Source: Colicola sp016286205 (GTDB lineage Bacteria; Bacteroidota; Bacteroidia; Bacteroidales; Paludibacteraceae). From it: a stretch of 64,000 nt of DNA. The stretch's first letter is position 1, and each line of letters begins with the position of its first letter. The position numbers were made by a program, and so were the translations under genes. Positions 24,461 to 32,259 of this stretch are shown here, in pieces. The DNA lies in assembly GCA_016286205.1 (NCBI GenBank), contig JAEESF010000007.1:62001-126000 (forward strand), given 5' to 3'. The notes under the pieces are model-generated. The model did no database searches. It was not told where the DNA came from and was given only the letters and a program-made list of their open reading frames with translations.

Positions 24461-24478
24461 CCATAAATCATACTAAAC

Positions 24479-25411
24479 ATGAAACGCTATTTAACATTTC
24501 TTTTGACGGCACTGGTGTTAGCCGGTTGTAGTAGTACCGAGCAACAGTTGAAAAAACGCGCAATGGAATTGTGCGCATATGTTCCGGATCATGAGTTGCT
24601 AGAACGCTCAAAGGACCATATGACACCAGATTTCTATGCGGTTCTGGATACGATGTTTAATCTGCCTGCACACGAGGCGATGGATCATGAGTGGTTGTAT
24701 TATTTTGTGACCGGAAATGGTGGTACTATAGCTGATTATGAGGTGGTGGGCGTTGAGAAAACCGATGCTACTCATGCCGTTGCAACAATCTTGGTTCGGC
24801 AACAATGGCCGGATGGCTCGTTTGACGAAACAACAGATGTAGAAGAGCATAAACTCTATATGGAACGAATCGGCGGTCAATGGTTGATGGCGGATTTTGA
24901 TGAGCATAAAGCAGATTGTATTCAGTATATCGCGAACAACCGAAAAGAGCAAGCTCTGCGCGATGCCATTAGCGATTATCTGATACGCGAAATAGGGATT
25001 CATTATCAACAAGGAGAACTTTGTGTCCCCACACTGATGATGGTAGCAGAGGACGAAACAGATTCGACTCAGATGCTAGTTTATGGAGATTTCTGGATAT
25101 TCTGGTACAACCAGTCGGGCGATACACTGCTGACTGTATCAGGAGGAAATCACTCAGGTTGCATGACCGTAAGTTGTCAACCAGATTCGTTCGTTATTAC
25201 CGCTTTTGAGCAAACGGTGGATGGCGCAGGAAATGAAGCCAGTGCCAAGCGGATTTTTGGCACTCATTATGACATTTATCAAAACATGCATTCCAACGCC
25301 GATGTTCGTGAAGCCGTTCGTCAAGAACAACTGAGCGAGTATATTCGTCGCCATAATATGGATGTGCGTTATTATCGTGATTACGGCTGGCCGGCAGTGG
25401 AATTGGAATAA
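24479..25411 (+). CDS. Lipoprotein of unknown function
   Basis: 310 residues. MKRYLTFLLTALVLAGCSST is a lipoprotein signal (Cys17). The middle (~60-140) resembles secretory SnoaL/NTF2-like or DUF-type folds with DFYAVLDTMF, ATILVRQQWPDGS and GGQWLMADFDEHK, a pattern seen in Bacteroidota lipoproteins carrying NTF2-like domains; this is tentative. The second half is strand-rich with GDFWIFWYNQSGDT. No enzymatic motif. It sits in the DNA-metabolism gene run, 18 nt after the kinase and 14 nt before the HAD phosphatase, so it may be only a passenger. Confidence 0.65.
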   Translation: MKRYLTFLLTALVLAGCSSTEQQLKKRAMELCAYVPDHELLERSKDHMTPDFYAVLDTMFNLPAHEAMDHEWLYYFVTGNGGTIADYEVVGVEKTDATHAVATILVRQQWPDGSFDETTDVEEHKLYMERIGGQWLMADFDEHKADCIQYIANNRKEQALRDAISDYLIREIGIHYQQGELCVPTLMMVAEDETDSTQMLVYGDFWIFWYNQSGDTLLTVSGGNHSGCMTVSCQPDSFVITAFEQTVDGAGNEASAKRIFGTHYDIYQNMHSNADVREAVRQEQLSEYIRRHNMDVRYYRDYGWPAVELE

Positions 25412-25425
25412 TAGGTTTGGAGGAG

Positions 25426-26130
25426 ATGAAACCGTACAAAGCTATATTTCTAGATTGGGATGATACGATAGGCGATTGGGCCAATGCTGCCTCTCGGGCA
25501 TTGAAGGATATCTATAGAACCTATCATCTGGACCAATTGTATGCTTCTTTTGAGGATTATTTGGATGCCTATCATCCGTATAATCTGCAGTTGTGGGGAA
25601 GGTATGGGAATCATGAGATAAGCAAAGAATATCTGCAGTTTGAGCGTTTCTATCGCCCGCTAATGGTGGATGAAGCACCGACCATCAATGGTCGTTCGAA
25701 AGAAGAAGTGGCGCGAGAGATAGGCGGCGAATTTCTGCAACTGACAAACAAATATTTTTCGCTTCTGCCTGATGCGGACAGAGTGGTTCGTTATCTGGCC
25801 GAGAAATATCCGCTGACGATTATCAGCAATGGATTTAGAGAAGTTCAATACTACAAATTTGAGCACTCGGGGTTGCAGGGTTGTTTTGCTCATACGCTGA
25901 TTAGCGATGAGATAGGTAGCGGAAAACCATTGCCGGAAATTTTCCGTATTGCACTGGAGCGCAATGGAGTGAAAGCAGACGAAGCCATCATGATCGGCGA
26001 CAGTTATTTGTCGGATATCGCAGGCGCCAAGAATGCGGGAATTGATCAAATTTGGTTGCATCAGGGCGAGACCGCAGAAACGGCGACTTATATTATTCCG
26101 CGTTTGGCGGATGTACTGAATATTTTGTAA
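25426..26130 (+). CDS. HAD-superfamily phosphatase, YjjG type
   Basis: 234 residues. Motif I FLDWDDTIGDW (nucleophile and general acid Asp), motif II IISNGF, motif III Lys in GSGKPLPEIF, and motif IV MIGDSYLSDIAGAKNAG. The helical cap is between motifs I and II, as in YjjG-like 5'-nucleotidases that clear non-canonical nucleoside monophosphates. Start ATG 25426 follows GGAGG, a rare strong Shine-Dalgarno in this window; a TTG start three codons earlier is less likely. Fits a nucleotide-salvage theme with tdk and the nucleoside kinase nearby. Confidence 0.85.
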   Translation: MKPYKAIFLDWDDTIGDWANAASRALKDIYRTYHLDQLYASFEDYLDAYHPYNLQLWGRYGNHEISKEYLQFERFYRPLMVDEAPTINGRSKEEVAREIGGEFLQLTNKYFSLLPDADRVVRYLAEKYPLTIISNGFREVQYYKFEHSGLQGCFAHTLISDEIGSGKPLPEIFRIALERNGVKADEAIMIGDSYLSDIAGAKNAGIDQIWLHQGETAETATYIIPRLADVLNIL

Positions 26131-26147
26131 CAGACAACAATAGAACT

Positions 26148-26993
26148 ATGCAAACTATCCAACTGAACAATGGCGTTGAGATGCCACTATTGGGCTACGG
26201 ATTATTTCAGATTCCGCCACAAGAAGCCGAGCGTTGCACACGCGATGCGCTCGAAGTAGGTTACAGGCTGATTGATACCGCGCAAGCTTATCAAAACGAA
26301 GAAGGAGTAGGTACGGCTATTGCCAAATCGGGTATTCCGCGCAGCGATATTTTCGTTGTGACGAAAGTGTGGATTACCAATTCCGGAGAAGAAAAAGCGG
26401 CCAAAAGCATAGAGGAGAGTTTGCGTAAACTCCAAACGGATTATATCGATTTGCTGCTGATTCATCAGGCTTACGGCGATGTGTTTGGTTCGTGGCGGGC
26501 GATGGAAAAAGCTTATCGCTCGGGCAAAGTGCGCGCAATAGGTGTTAGTAATTTTCAGGCGTGCCGATTCTACGATTTTGCATCGTTTGTCGATATTAAA
26601 CCAATGGTCAACCAGCTACAATGTTGCGTATTGTGTCAGCAAAACGGGATAGGGGAAGAAATGAGTCGCTACGATACCAAGATGATGGCTTGGGGGCCAT
26701 TGGGACAGGGTTCTGACGATTTGCTCAAGAGTCCGGTTTTGGAAGCCATAGGTGCCCAATATGGCAAATCGTCATCGCAAGTAGCACTTCGTTGGCTGAC
26801 TCAACGCGGGATAGTAGCAATCCCCAAATCGACACATCGCGACAGGATGGAGAGCAATTTTGAAATCTTCGATTTCACGTTGTCTGAAGAAGATATGCAG
26901 AAAATCGCTACGCTGAATCAGCAAGATACAGGTTCCCGCAATTTTGCAGATCCGAATTATCTTCGTCGTATCATTGGTATGTTCAATTTGTAA
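26148..26993 (+). CDS. Aldo/keto reductase
   Basis: 281 residues, NADPH-dependent carbonyl reductase with a TIM barrel. Starts with TIQLNNGVEMPLLGYG; DTAQAYQNEEGVG carries the catalytic Asp and Tyr, VVTKVWITN the catalytic Lys, LLIHQAYGD the His, and AIGVSNFQ and WGPLGQGSDD are cofactor-side loops. The C-terminal IPKSTHRDRMESN segment binds NADPH 2'-phosphate. Similar to 2,5-diketogluconate reductase/YtbE-like enzymes; physiological substrate not readable. ATG 26148 is chosen over in-frame positions that would overlap the HAD gene. Last gene of the plus-strand run that starts at 16773. Confidence 0.88.
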   Translation: MQTIQLNNGVEMPLLGYGLFQIPPQEAERCTRDALEVGYRLIDTAQAYQNEEGVGTAIAKSGIPRSDIFVVTKVWITNSGEEKAAKSIEESLRKLQTDYIDLLLIHQAYGDVFGSWRAMEKAYRSGKVRAIGVSNFQACRFYDFASFVDIKPMVNQLQCCVLCQQNGIGEEMSRYDTKMMAWGPLGQGSDDLLKSPVLEAIGAQYGKSSSQVALRWLTQRGIVAIPKSTHRDRMESNFEIFDFTLSEEDMQKIATLNQQDTGSRNFADPNYLRRIIGMFNL

Positions 26994-27022
26994 CCAAGAT
27001 CTTAAAAATCGTACACTTTTTT

Positions 27023-27077
27023 GTCAGGTAATCGTCTCGTTCCTGTCAGGTTAAAGTCTCGTCTTTTCTCGTGTGGC
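27023..27077. repeat. 11-nt period tandem array A2 (4-5 units)
   Basis: Units GTCAGGTAATC, GTCTCGTTCCT, GTCAGGTTAAA, GTCTCGTCTTT, then a weak TCTCGTGTGGC. GTC opens four units and a GT at positions 6-7 recurs. Odd and even units alternate (GTCAGGT and GTCTCGT), so the true repeat may be 22 nt in two copies. It follows the aldo/keto reductase stop by about 30 bases. Confidence 0.6.
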
Positions 27078-27131
27078 GGAAAAATTGGACAAAATCTTAA
27101 CGAGAGTACATTTTGATGATCGCAAATAAAC

Positions 27132-27165
27132 AAAAAAGAGTCCTCGAAAATGAGAACTCTTTTTT
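27132..27165 (-). terminator. tRNA-Met terminator
   Basis: Minus strand: AAAAAAAGAGTTCTC and GAGGACTCTTTTTT around a short loop, directly after the tRNA. The A-run means it can also stop plus-strand transcripts from the aldo/keto reductase. Confidence 0.75.
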
Positions 27166-27242
27166 TGGTAGCGGGACCCAGGATTGAACTGGGGACCTCA
27201 TGATTATGAATCATGCGCTCTAACCAGCTGAGCTATCCCGCC
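27166..27242 (-). tRNA. tRNA-Met (anticodon CAT)
   Basis: Cloverleaf on the minus strand, 77 nt including encoded CCA: acceptor GGCGGGA with TCCCGCT, D arm with GCTCAGCTGGTTAGAGC, anticodon stem CATGA/TCATG with loop TTCATAA (anticodon CAT), T arm with CAGTTCAATCCTG. The anticodon stem lacks the three G-C pairs of initiator tRNA, so elongator is more likely; a tRNA-Ile with modified CAT cannot be fully excluded. metG lies 112 bases upstream in the same orientation. Confidence 0.88.
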
Positions 27243-27255
27243 TCAAAAGCGGGTG

Positions 27256-27286
27256 CAAAAGTACTGCTTTTTTTTGACATGTGCAA
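27256..27286 (-). promoter_or_regulatory. tRNA-Met promoter, shared tRNA module
   Basis: Minus strand -7 TACTTTTG (27256-27263) and -33 TTTG (27283-27286), 19 nt apart. It lies within a 29-bp segment (27246-27274) identical to 14223-14251 before tRNA-Pro, so the tRNA need not rely on read-through from metG. Confidence 0.75.
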
Positions 27287-27354
27287 ATATTTCTGCATTT
27301 TTTTGCAAAAAAGCGTGAGATAGGCAAGTCAAATTTGCAGTAGATAACTATTAG

Positions 27355-29430
27355 TTATCCCACTTGGCAACCGTTCTTGACAGGCGCGCTGACGGTAGTT
27401 ACCACCAGTTTGCCATCCGCATCTACGGCCGAGAGAATCATGCCCTGGCTCTCGATGCCCATCATCTTGCGCGGCGGGAAATTGGCGATAAAGAGCACCT
27501 GTTTGCCGACCAAAACAGAAGGATCGGGATAACTCTGGGCGATACCGCTGAGAATAGTTCTTCCGCCCATACCATCGTCAATGCGGAATTGCAACAGACG
27601 CTCGGATTTCTTCACGTTAGTGCATTCCAAAACGGTCCCCACGCGGATGTCATTCTTCTCGAATTCATCGAAACTATTTGGCTCCTTGATTGGTTCCGGC
27701 CGCCAGTTTTTGAGTGCTTCTTGCTGAGCGGCTTTTTCGTTTTCCTCTTTGATGCGTGCGAGACGATCCAATTGTGCCTGAATAGCCTCGTCCTCAATCT
27801 TCTCGAAGAGCAGACTGATTTCGCCGAGCGCATGGCCTTGTGGCAAAAGATCAATACGGCCCAAATCGTCCCAACCAATGGTGCTATCGAGTTGAAGCAT
27901 AGCCTTCAGTTTCTCTGAGCTGAATGGAAGGAAAGGCTCGAAAGCGATGGACAGATTAGCCGCAATCTGCAAGGACAGATTGAGAACAGTAGCCGTACGC
28001 TCGATATCGGTTTTGGCCAGTTTCCAAGGTTCGGTATCGGCCAAATATTTGTTGCCAATACGTGCCAGATTCATAGCCTCTTTTTGCGCATCGCGGAAAC
28101 GGAAATCGTTCAACAGGCTTTCGAGCGTAGCCTTCACATTTTTGAACTCCTCGATGGTAGCTTTGTCGTAGTCGGTCAATGGTCCGGCGACAGGCACTTT
28201 GCCCTCGAAATACTTATTGGTCAGCACCAGTGCACGATTGACAAAATTGCCGTAGATAGCTACGAGCTCGTTGTTATTGCGCGCCTGGAAATCGGCCCAA
28301 GTGAAGTCGTTATCCTTGGTTTCCGGAGCATTGGCGGTAAGCACATAGCGCAAAACATCCTGTTTGCCAGGGAAATCGTCGAGATATTCGTTCAACCAAA
28401 CAGCCCAGTTGCGCGAGGTACTGATTTTGTCATTTTCCAGATTAAGGAACTCGTTACTAGGCACATTGTCAGGCAGATTGTATCCTTGCGCCTTGAGCAT
28501 AGCGGGGAAGACGATGCAATGGAAAACAATATTGTCCTTGCCGATGAAATGGATCATGCGCGTGTCTTCCTGCTTCCACCATTTCTCCCAATTGCCGAAC
28601 TTAGCCGGCTGAGCTTCGCAGAGTTCTTTGGTATTGCTGATATAGCCAATAGGCGCATCGAACCAAACGTAAAGCACTTTGCCTTCAGCTCCCTTGACCG
28701 GCACCGGAATACCCCAATCCAAGTCACGCGTCACGGCTCTAGGTTTGAGTCCGCCATCCAGCCATGATTTGCATTGGCCATACACATTGGGTCGCCACTC
28801 TTTGTGGTTATTGAGAATCCAATCTTCCAACCATGCCTGGTACTGATCCAAAGGCAAATACCAGTGTTTGGTGGCTTTCTTAGTCAGCGGATTGCCTGTC
28901 TCGGCGTTGTAAGGATTGATGAGTTCGTCCGGCGAAAGGGTAGCACCACATTTTTCGCACTGGTCGCCGTATGCACCCAACGAATGACACCGTGGACATT
29001 CTCCGCGGATATTACGGTCGGTCAGGAAATGGCCTGTTTGTTCGTCATAGAACTGTTCGCTGGTTTCCTCGACGAACTGTTCGGCATCGTACATGCGGCG
29101 GAAATAGTCGGCAGCAAACTGATGATGCGTATCGGAAGTGGTGCGCGAATAGATATCGAACGAAATACCGAAATCGGCAAACGAACGCTTGATCAGTTCG
29201 TGATAACGATCGACGACTTGCTGGGTGGTAATGCCCTCTTTTCGTGCGCGGATAGTAACCGGCACACCATGTTCGTCGCTACCACAAACAAACATCACTT
29301 CTTTGCCTTTCAGGCGAAGATAACGGGCATAAATATCAGCCGGAACATAAACGCCGGCGAGATGTCCAATGTGCACAGGACCATTGGCATAAGGCAGTGC
29401 AGCGGTGATTAAAGTGCGATTAAATGTCAT
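27355..29430 (-). CDS. metG: Methionyl-tRNA synthetase
   Basis: 691 residues; charges tRNA-Met. HIGH motif at residues 20-23 (PYANGPVHIGHL), SDEHGVP, a zinc-binding insert with CPRCHSLGAYGDQCEKCGA, KMSKS variant in the DKISTSRNWAVW segment, and a C-terminal tRNA-binding (EMAP-like) domain (DIRVGTVLECTNVKKSERLL) with a final PVKNGCQVG. Full Bacteroidota length. ATG 29430 is chosen because the extra upstream residues contain the promoter region. It precedes tRNA-Met on the same strand. Confidence 0.95.
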   Translation of the reverse strand: MTFNRTLITAALPYANGPVHIGHLAGVYVPADIYARYLRLKGKEVMFVCGSDEHGVPVTIRARKEGITTQQVVDRYHELIKRSFADFGISFDIYSRTTSDTHHQFAADYFRRMYDAEQFVEETSEQFYDEQTGHFLTDRNIRGECPRCHSLGAYGDQCEKCGATLSPDELINPYNAETGNPLTKKATKHWYLPLDQYQAWLEDWILNNHKEWRPNVYGQCKSWLDGGLKPRAVTRDLDWGIPVPVKGAEGKVLYVWFDAPIGYISNTKELCEAQPAKFGNWEKWWKQEDTRMIHFIGKDNIVFHCIVFPAMLKAQGYNLPDNVPSNEFLNLENDKISTSRNWAVWLNEYLDDFPGKQDVLRYVLTANAPETKDNDFTWADFQARNNNELVAIYGNFVNRALVLTNKYFEGKVPVAGPLTDYDKATIEEFKNVKATLESLLNDFRFRDAQKEAMNLARIGNKYLADTEPWKLAKTDIERTATVLNLSLQIAANLSIAFEPFLPFSSEKLKAMLQLDSTIGWDDLGRIDLLPQGHALGEISLLFEKIEDEAIQAQLDRLARIKEENEKAAQQEALKNWRPEPIKEPNSFDEFEKNDIRVGTVLECTNVKKSERLLQFRIDDGMGGRTILSGIAQSYPDPSVLVGKQVLFIANFPPRKMMGIESQGMILSAVDADGKLVVTTVSAPVKNGCQVG

Positions 29431-29466
29431 ATTTTGTTGATTTTTTATGCAAAATGATAAAAAAAT

Positions 29467-29497
29467 TTGCAAGTATGCAAAAAAAGTAGTACTTTTG
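29467..29497 (+). promoter_or_regulatory. Promoter for the barrel gene at 29584
   Basis: -33 TTG at 29467-29469 and -7 TACTTTTG at 29490-29497, 20 nt apart. Predicted start near 29503, giving a leader of about 80 nt. Confidence 0.7.
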
Positions 29498-29524
29498 CCA
29501 CGTTTTATGGACGCATGCGGAAAG

Positions 29525-29539
29525 CGATTTTGAAAATCG
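29525..29539. promoter_or_regulatory. Operator-like palindrome between overlapping promoters
   Basis: CGATTTT-G-AAAATCG is a perfect 7-bp inverted repeat with a one-base centre. It lies after the plus promoter (ends 29497) and just before the minus promoter (begins 29544), a position suited to a dimeric repressor acting on both. It could also form an RNA hairpin in the barrel mRNA leader. Confidence 0.45.
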
Positions 29540-29543
29540 GCTG

Positions 29544-29574
29544 CAAAGGTAGTAATTATTTTTGAGAAATACAA
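29544..29574 (-). promoter_or_regulatory. metG promoter
   Basis: Minus strand -7 TACCTTTG (29544-29551) and -33 TTG (29572-29574), 20 nt apart. The mRNA leader to the ATG at 29430 would be about 107 nt and would cross the plus-strand promoter. Confidence 0.65.
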
Positions 29575-29583
29575 ATATATTCC

Positions 29584-30585
29584 GTGAAAAAACAACAATC
29601 ATATTTAATTCTTCTGCTTGCATTGCTTTTGGCAATGCCTCTGAATGCGAAAGTAAACCACCTGGTAGGAGCGTATGCTAATCTGGGTGAGTGGTCGCTG
29701 TTGTTACAAGAAGGAAAGTATGGCACCAGTTTTGGTGTAGCGGGTGGAATAGGTGGTTTGTATGAATTGCAAGCCGGCCCTACGTATGGTCAGACACGTT
29801 TTCTGCTGGATATAGGTGTTGGCGCATGGGGTGGAATGACGAGTTTCATGCAAGCTAGCAATCAAGATATCACACTTCCCAATCAAACAGATTTGGATGG
29901 CGAGACATTTGATTATGTTTACGAATTGCGTGACCGTCAAGACCAATATCGCAATGTCGGTTTGAGTGTGCCTGTTATGGTGGGTGTACTGCATCGCAAA
30001 TTCTATATGCTGGCGGGTGTCAAGCTCGGCGCCAATCTTTATACAAAGACTCATTCGGAAGCAATGCTGACCACGTACGGTCAATACGTGGGGTTGGATC
30101 CCTTTGTTAATATGCCAGAGTATCAGTTCTTTAATGACCTGCCAGTGAGTGGCGGCGTGAAGACCGATCTGAATTTCAACATGGATTTGAGTGTCGAAGT
30201 GGGCGGTCGTCTCAATCCGGTATTCGATGGAACGGGATACGATGTGCCTAAGAGCAAGATAGATTATCGTTTGGCCGCCTTTATCGATTATGGATTGCTC
30301 GACTTGCATACGGCGGGTACGGCAGAACCGCTGATAGCTCCTACGGCATACAACAGTGGTGAGACAGCACCGGTTTACAACACACGCACGATGGTGGATA
30401 ACCTGGTGATGAACGATATCATGTCGACCGAGGGCTTTGCTCGTTCAGTCAACAACTTTATGATTGGCTTGAAATTTACGATTCTCTTCCAATTGCCGGA
30501 ACCGGGGACTTGTATACTTTGTCGTGACAGTCACCTCAGCTCAGCTCGCCGCGGAGGCGGTGGCGGTGTGAAGTACGAGGAATAA
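29584..30585 (+). CDS. Outer-membrane beta-barrel protein, family 1
   Basis: 333 residues. GTG start with a clear signal peptide (LILLLALLLAMPLNAK). The mature part has repeated amphipathic strands and Gly/aromatic pairs (HLVGAYANLGEWSLL, FYMLAGVKLGANLYTK, FMIGLKFTILFQLP), consistent with an outer-membrane barrel. It is related to the proteins at 34583 and 52809: all three have a x-LAG-x-K-x-G strand and a closing LFQL/ILLP strand. Function unknown. Its 3' end overlaps the convergent cdaA gene by 45 bases. Confidence 0.7.
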   Translation: MKKQQSYLILLLALLLAMPLNAKVNHLVGAYANLGEWSLLLQEGKYGTSFGVAGGIGGLYELQAGPTYGQTRFLLDIGVGAWGGMTSFMQASNQDITLPNQTDLDGETFDYVYELRDRQDQYRNVGLSVPVMVGVLHRKFYMLAGVKLGANLYTKTHSEAMLTTYGQYVGLDPFVNMPEYQFFNDLPVSGGVKTDLNFNMDLSVEVGGRLNPVFDGTGYDVPKSKIDYRLAAFIDYGLLDLHTAGTAEPLIAPTAYNSGETAPVYNTRTMVDNLVMNDIMSTEGFARSVNNFMIGLKFTILFQLPEPGTCILCRDSHLSSARRGGGGGVKYEE

Positions 30586-31323
30586 TTCATCCTCCTTCAC
30601 CTCACGGATTTGTCCCTCTTTAGCAACGGAAATAAATCCAGTCTCTTCGGACACGATGATACACGTCGCGTCCGTTTTTTCTGATAAGCCTAATGCTGCG
30701 CGGTGGCGCAAGCCGTAATGAACAGGAATTTCCTGATTCTTGCTGACAGGCAGAATACATCCTGCAGCTTTCAAGCGGCCATGGCGAACGATAAGCGCTC
30801 CATCGTGCAGTGGGGTGTTCTTAAAGAAAATATTCTCAATCAGACGAGCCGATACTTCTGCATCGAGCCATTCACCGGAATCGGTGAATTCCTTTAGACT
30901 GGCTTCACCCGCCAAAACGATTAGTGCACCGGTCTTGGTAGAAGCCATATGGCGACAAGCCTGCGTGATCTCCATAATCTGTTGGCGCGAAGCAGTCTGT
31001 TCGGTTGGCACACTTTTGCGGAACAGTTTCCACGAGGAAAAACGTGAGCCCAGACGATAGAAGAACATACGTATCTCTTCTTGGAAAATGACAATCAAGG
31101 CGATGGCACCGACAGAAATGATGCGATCGAACAACGCGCCAGTCAAATCGAGCTGGAAAACGAAACTAACCAAGAACCATACTACGATAAAGGCCAAAAT
31201 GCCCCAGAAGAGGTTGGTTGCTCCGGTGCGACGAAGTAAGCGGTAGGTCTCGTAGAGAATGGTGGCCACCAACAGGATATCAATCAAATCTTTGAATCCG
31301 AAAGAGAATGCCATTATATTCAT
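30541..31323 (-). CDS. cdaA: Diadenylate cyclase CdaA
   Basis: 260 residues; makes cyclic-di-AMP, a second messenger for osmotic and cell-wall homeostasis. Three N-terminal membrane helices (about 12-90), then a DAC (DisA_N) domain with LHDGALIV (DGA) and GLRHRAALG (RHR), the catalytic motifs. Start ATG 31323; an internal ATG at 31314 is possible. It lies 13 bases after folP on the same strand, a folP-cdaA order common in Bacteroidota. Confidence 0.93.
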   Translation of the reverse strand: MNIMAFSFGFKDLIDILLVATILYETYRLLRRTGATNLFWGILAFIVVWFLVSFVFQLDLTGALFDRIISVGAIALIVIFQEEIRMFFYRLGSRFSSWKLFRKSVPTEQTASRQQIMEITQACRHMASTKTGALIVLAGEASLKEFTDSGEWLDAEVSARLIENIFFKNTPLHDGALIVRHGRLKAAGCILPVSKNQEIPVHYGLRHRAALGLSEKTDATCIIVSEETGFISVAKEGQIREVKEDELFLVLHTATASAAS

Positions 31324-31336
31324 ATGATACGTATAA

Positions 31337-32062
31337 TTATATATTACTATATAGTTTATTATAAAGCGTCAGTGTTTGCATAGCCTCAGCAACATCGTGT
31401 ACGCGCAAGATGGTTGCGCCGTGCTGAAGGGCGTAAAGATGCAATACTTGCGTGGCAGACAGACTGGTTTCGGGCGTGAGGTCCAACAGACGGAACAGCA
31501 TTGATTTGCGACTGACCCCCACTAATATGGGGAGTTGGTATGCCTGCAGTTGATCCATACGACGCATGCACTCGTAATCCTGGTCTACTCCACCGGTAAA
31601 TCCAAAGCCCGGATCGAGTATAAGATCAATACCTTCCATTCGTTCGATCGAATCCAACAGGCTATAATTGCCACGAAGAGTCCACACGTACGGAACATGC
31701 TTCTCGCGCACCAAAGAAAACATGGCTTCGCACCCACCGGAGATATCATTGATGATAATCTGCCCAAATTGCTCGATAGCACGTTGTGCGATTTCCGGCC
31801 GGAAAGTATCTAGCGACAGTGTAGCATCGGGGAAAGATTGACGCAAAACAGCCAGGGCCGGTTCTACTCGTTTCCATTCGGTTTCGGCATCAACAGGTTG
31901 ACTATTCGGACGGGTGGAACAGCCACCGAGATCCAGCATCGTTGCACCATTAGCTAAGGCAGTCTTGGCAGCGGTAGTTAGATCGTCGAGAGACGCCAAA
32001 CGAGAACCCGCATAGAAACTATCCGGCGTCACGTTCAATATGGCCATAATATGCCGCTTCAC
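31337..32062 (-). CDS. folP: Dihydropteroate synthase
   Basis: 241 residues; joins p-aminobenzoate with the dihydropterin pyrophosphate in folate synthesis. MAILNVTPDSFYAGS near the start, LDLGGCSTRPNS, LSLDTFRPE, NDISGG, ILDPGFGFTGG and LVGVSRKSM cover the pterin and pABA sites. The frame opens with GTG at 32062; ATG 32047 is an alternative that loses five residues. A possible -7 box (TAACTTTG, 32067-32074) would place the transcript start at or inside the GTG, favouring ATG 32047. Confidence 0.92.
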   Translation of the reverse strand: MKRHIMAILNVTPDSFYAGSRLASLDDLTTAAKTALANGATMLDLGGCSTRPNSQPVDAETEWKRVEPALAVLRQSFPDATLSLDTFRPEIAQRAIEQFGQIIINDISGGCEAMFSLVREKHVPYVWTLRGNYSLLDSIERMEGIDLILDPGFGFTGGVDQDYECMRRMDQLQAYQLPILVGVSRKSMLFRLLDLTPETSLSATQVLHLYALQHGATILRVHDVAEAMQTLTLYNKLYSNI

Positions 32063-32145
32063 GCTGCAAAGTTACAACAAAAATGTAGAAAAATTAGTGT
32101 TTTTGTGAGAAAATGCACTTTTTTTTACTTTTTTTTTGAAAAAGT

Positions 32146-32177
32146 TTGGTGTGTTTGAGAAAAAAATTGTATCTTTG
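32146..32177 (+). promoter_or_regulatory. Promoter for the GldJ-like lipoprotein
   Basis: -33 TTG at 32146-32148 and -7 TATCTTTG at 32170-32177, 21 nt apart; 82 nt before the ATG at 32260. Confidence 0.6.
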
Positions 32178-32259
32178 CAGGCTGATAAATATATGCGCGT
32201 ACAAAAATGCGTCGCGCAATAGGCTAAAAAACGAAAATAAAATCATCAAAAATAATAAT

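Noticed and set aside
27166..27242. Initiator tRNA-fMet
   Set aside because: The anticodon stem lacks the three consecutive G-C pairs typical of initiator tRNA.
29420..29635. Small minus-strand gene between metG and the barrel gene
   Set aside because: It overlaps both promoters and the metG start; composition is that of an AT-rich intergenic region.
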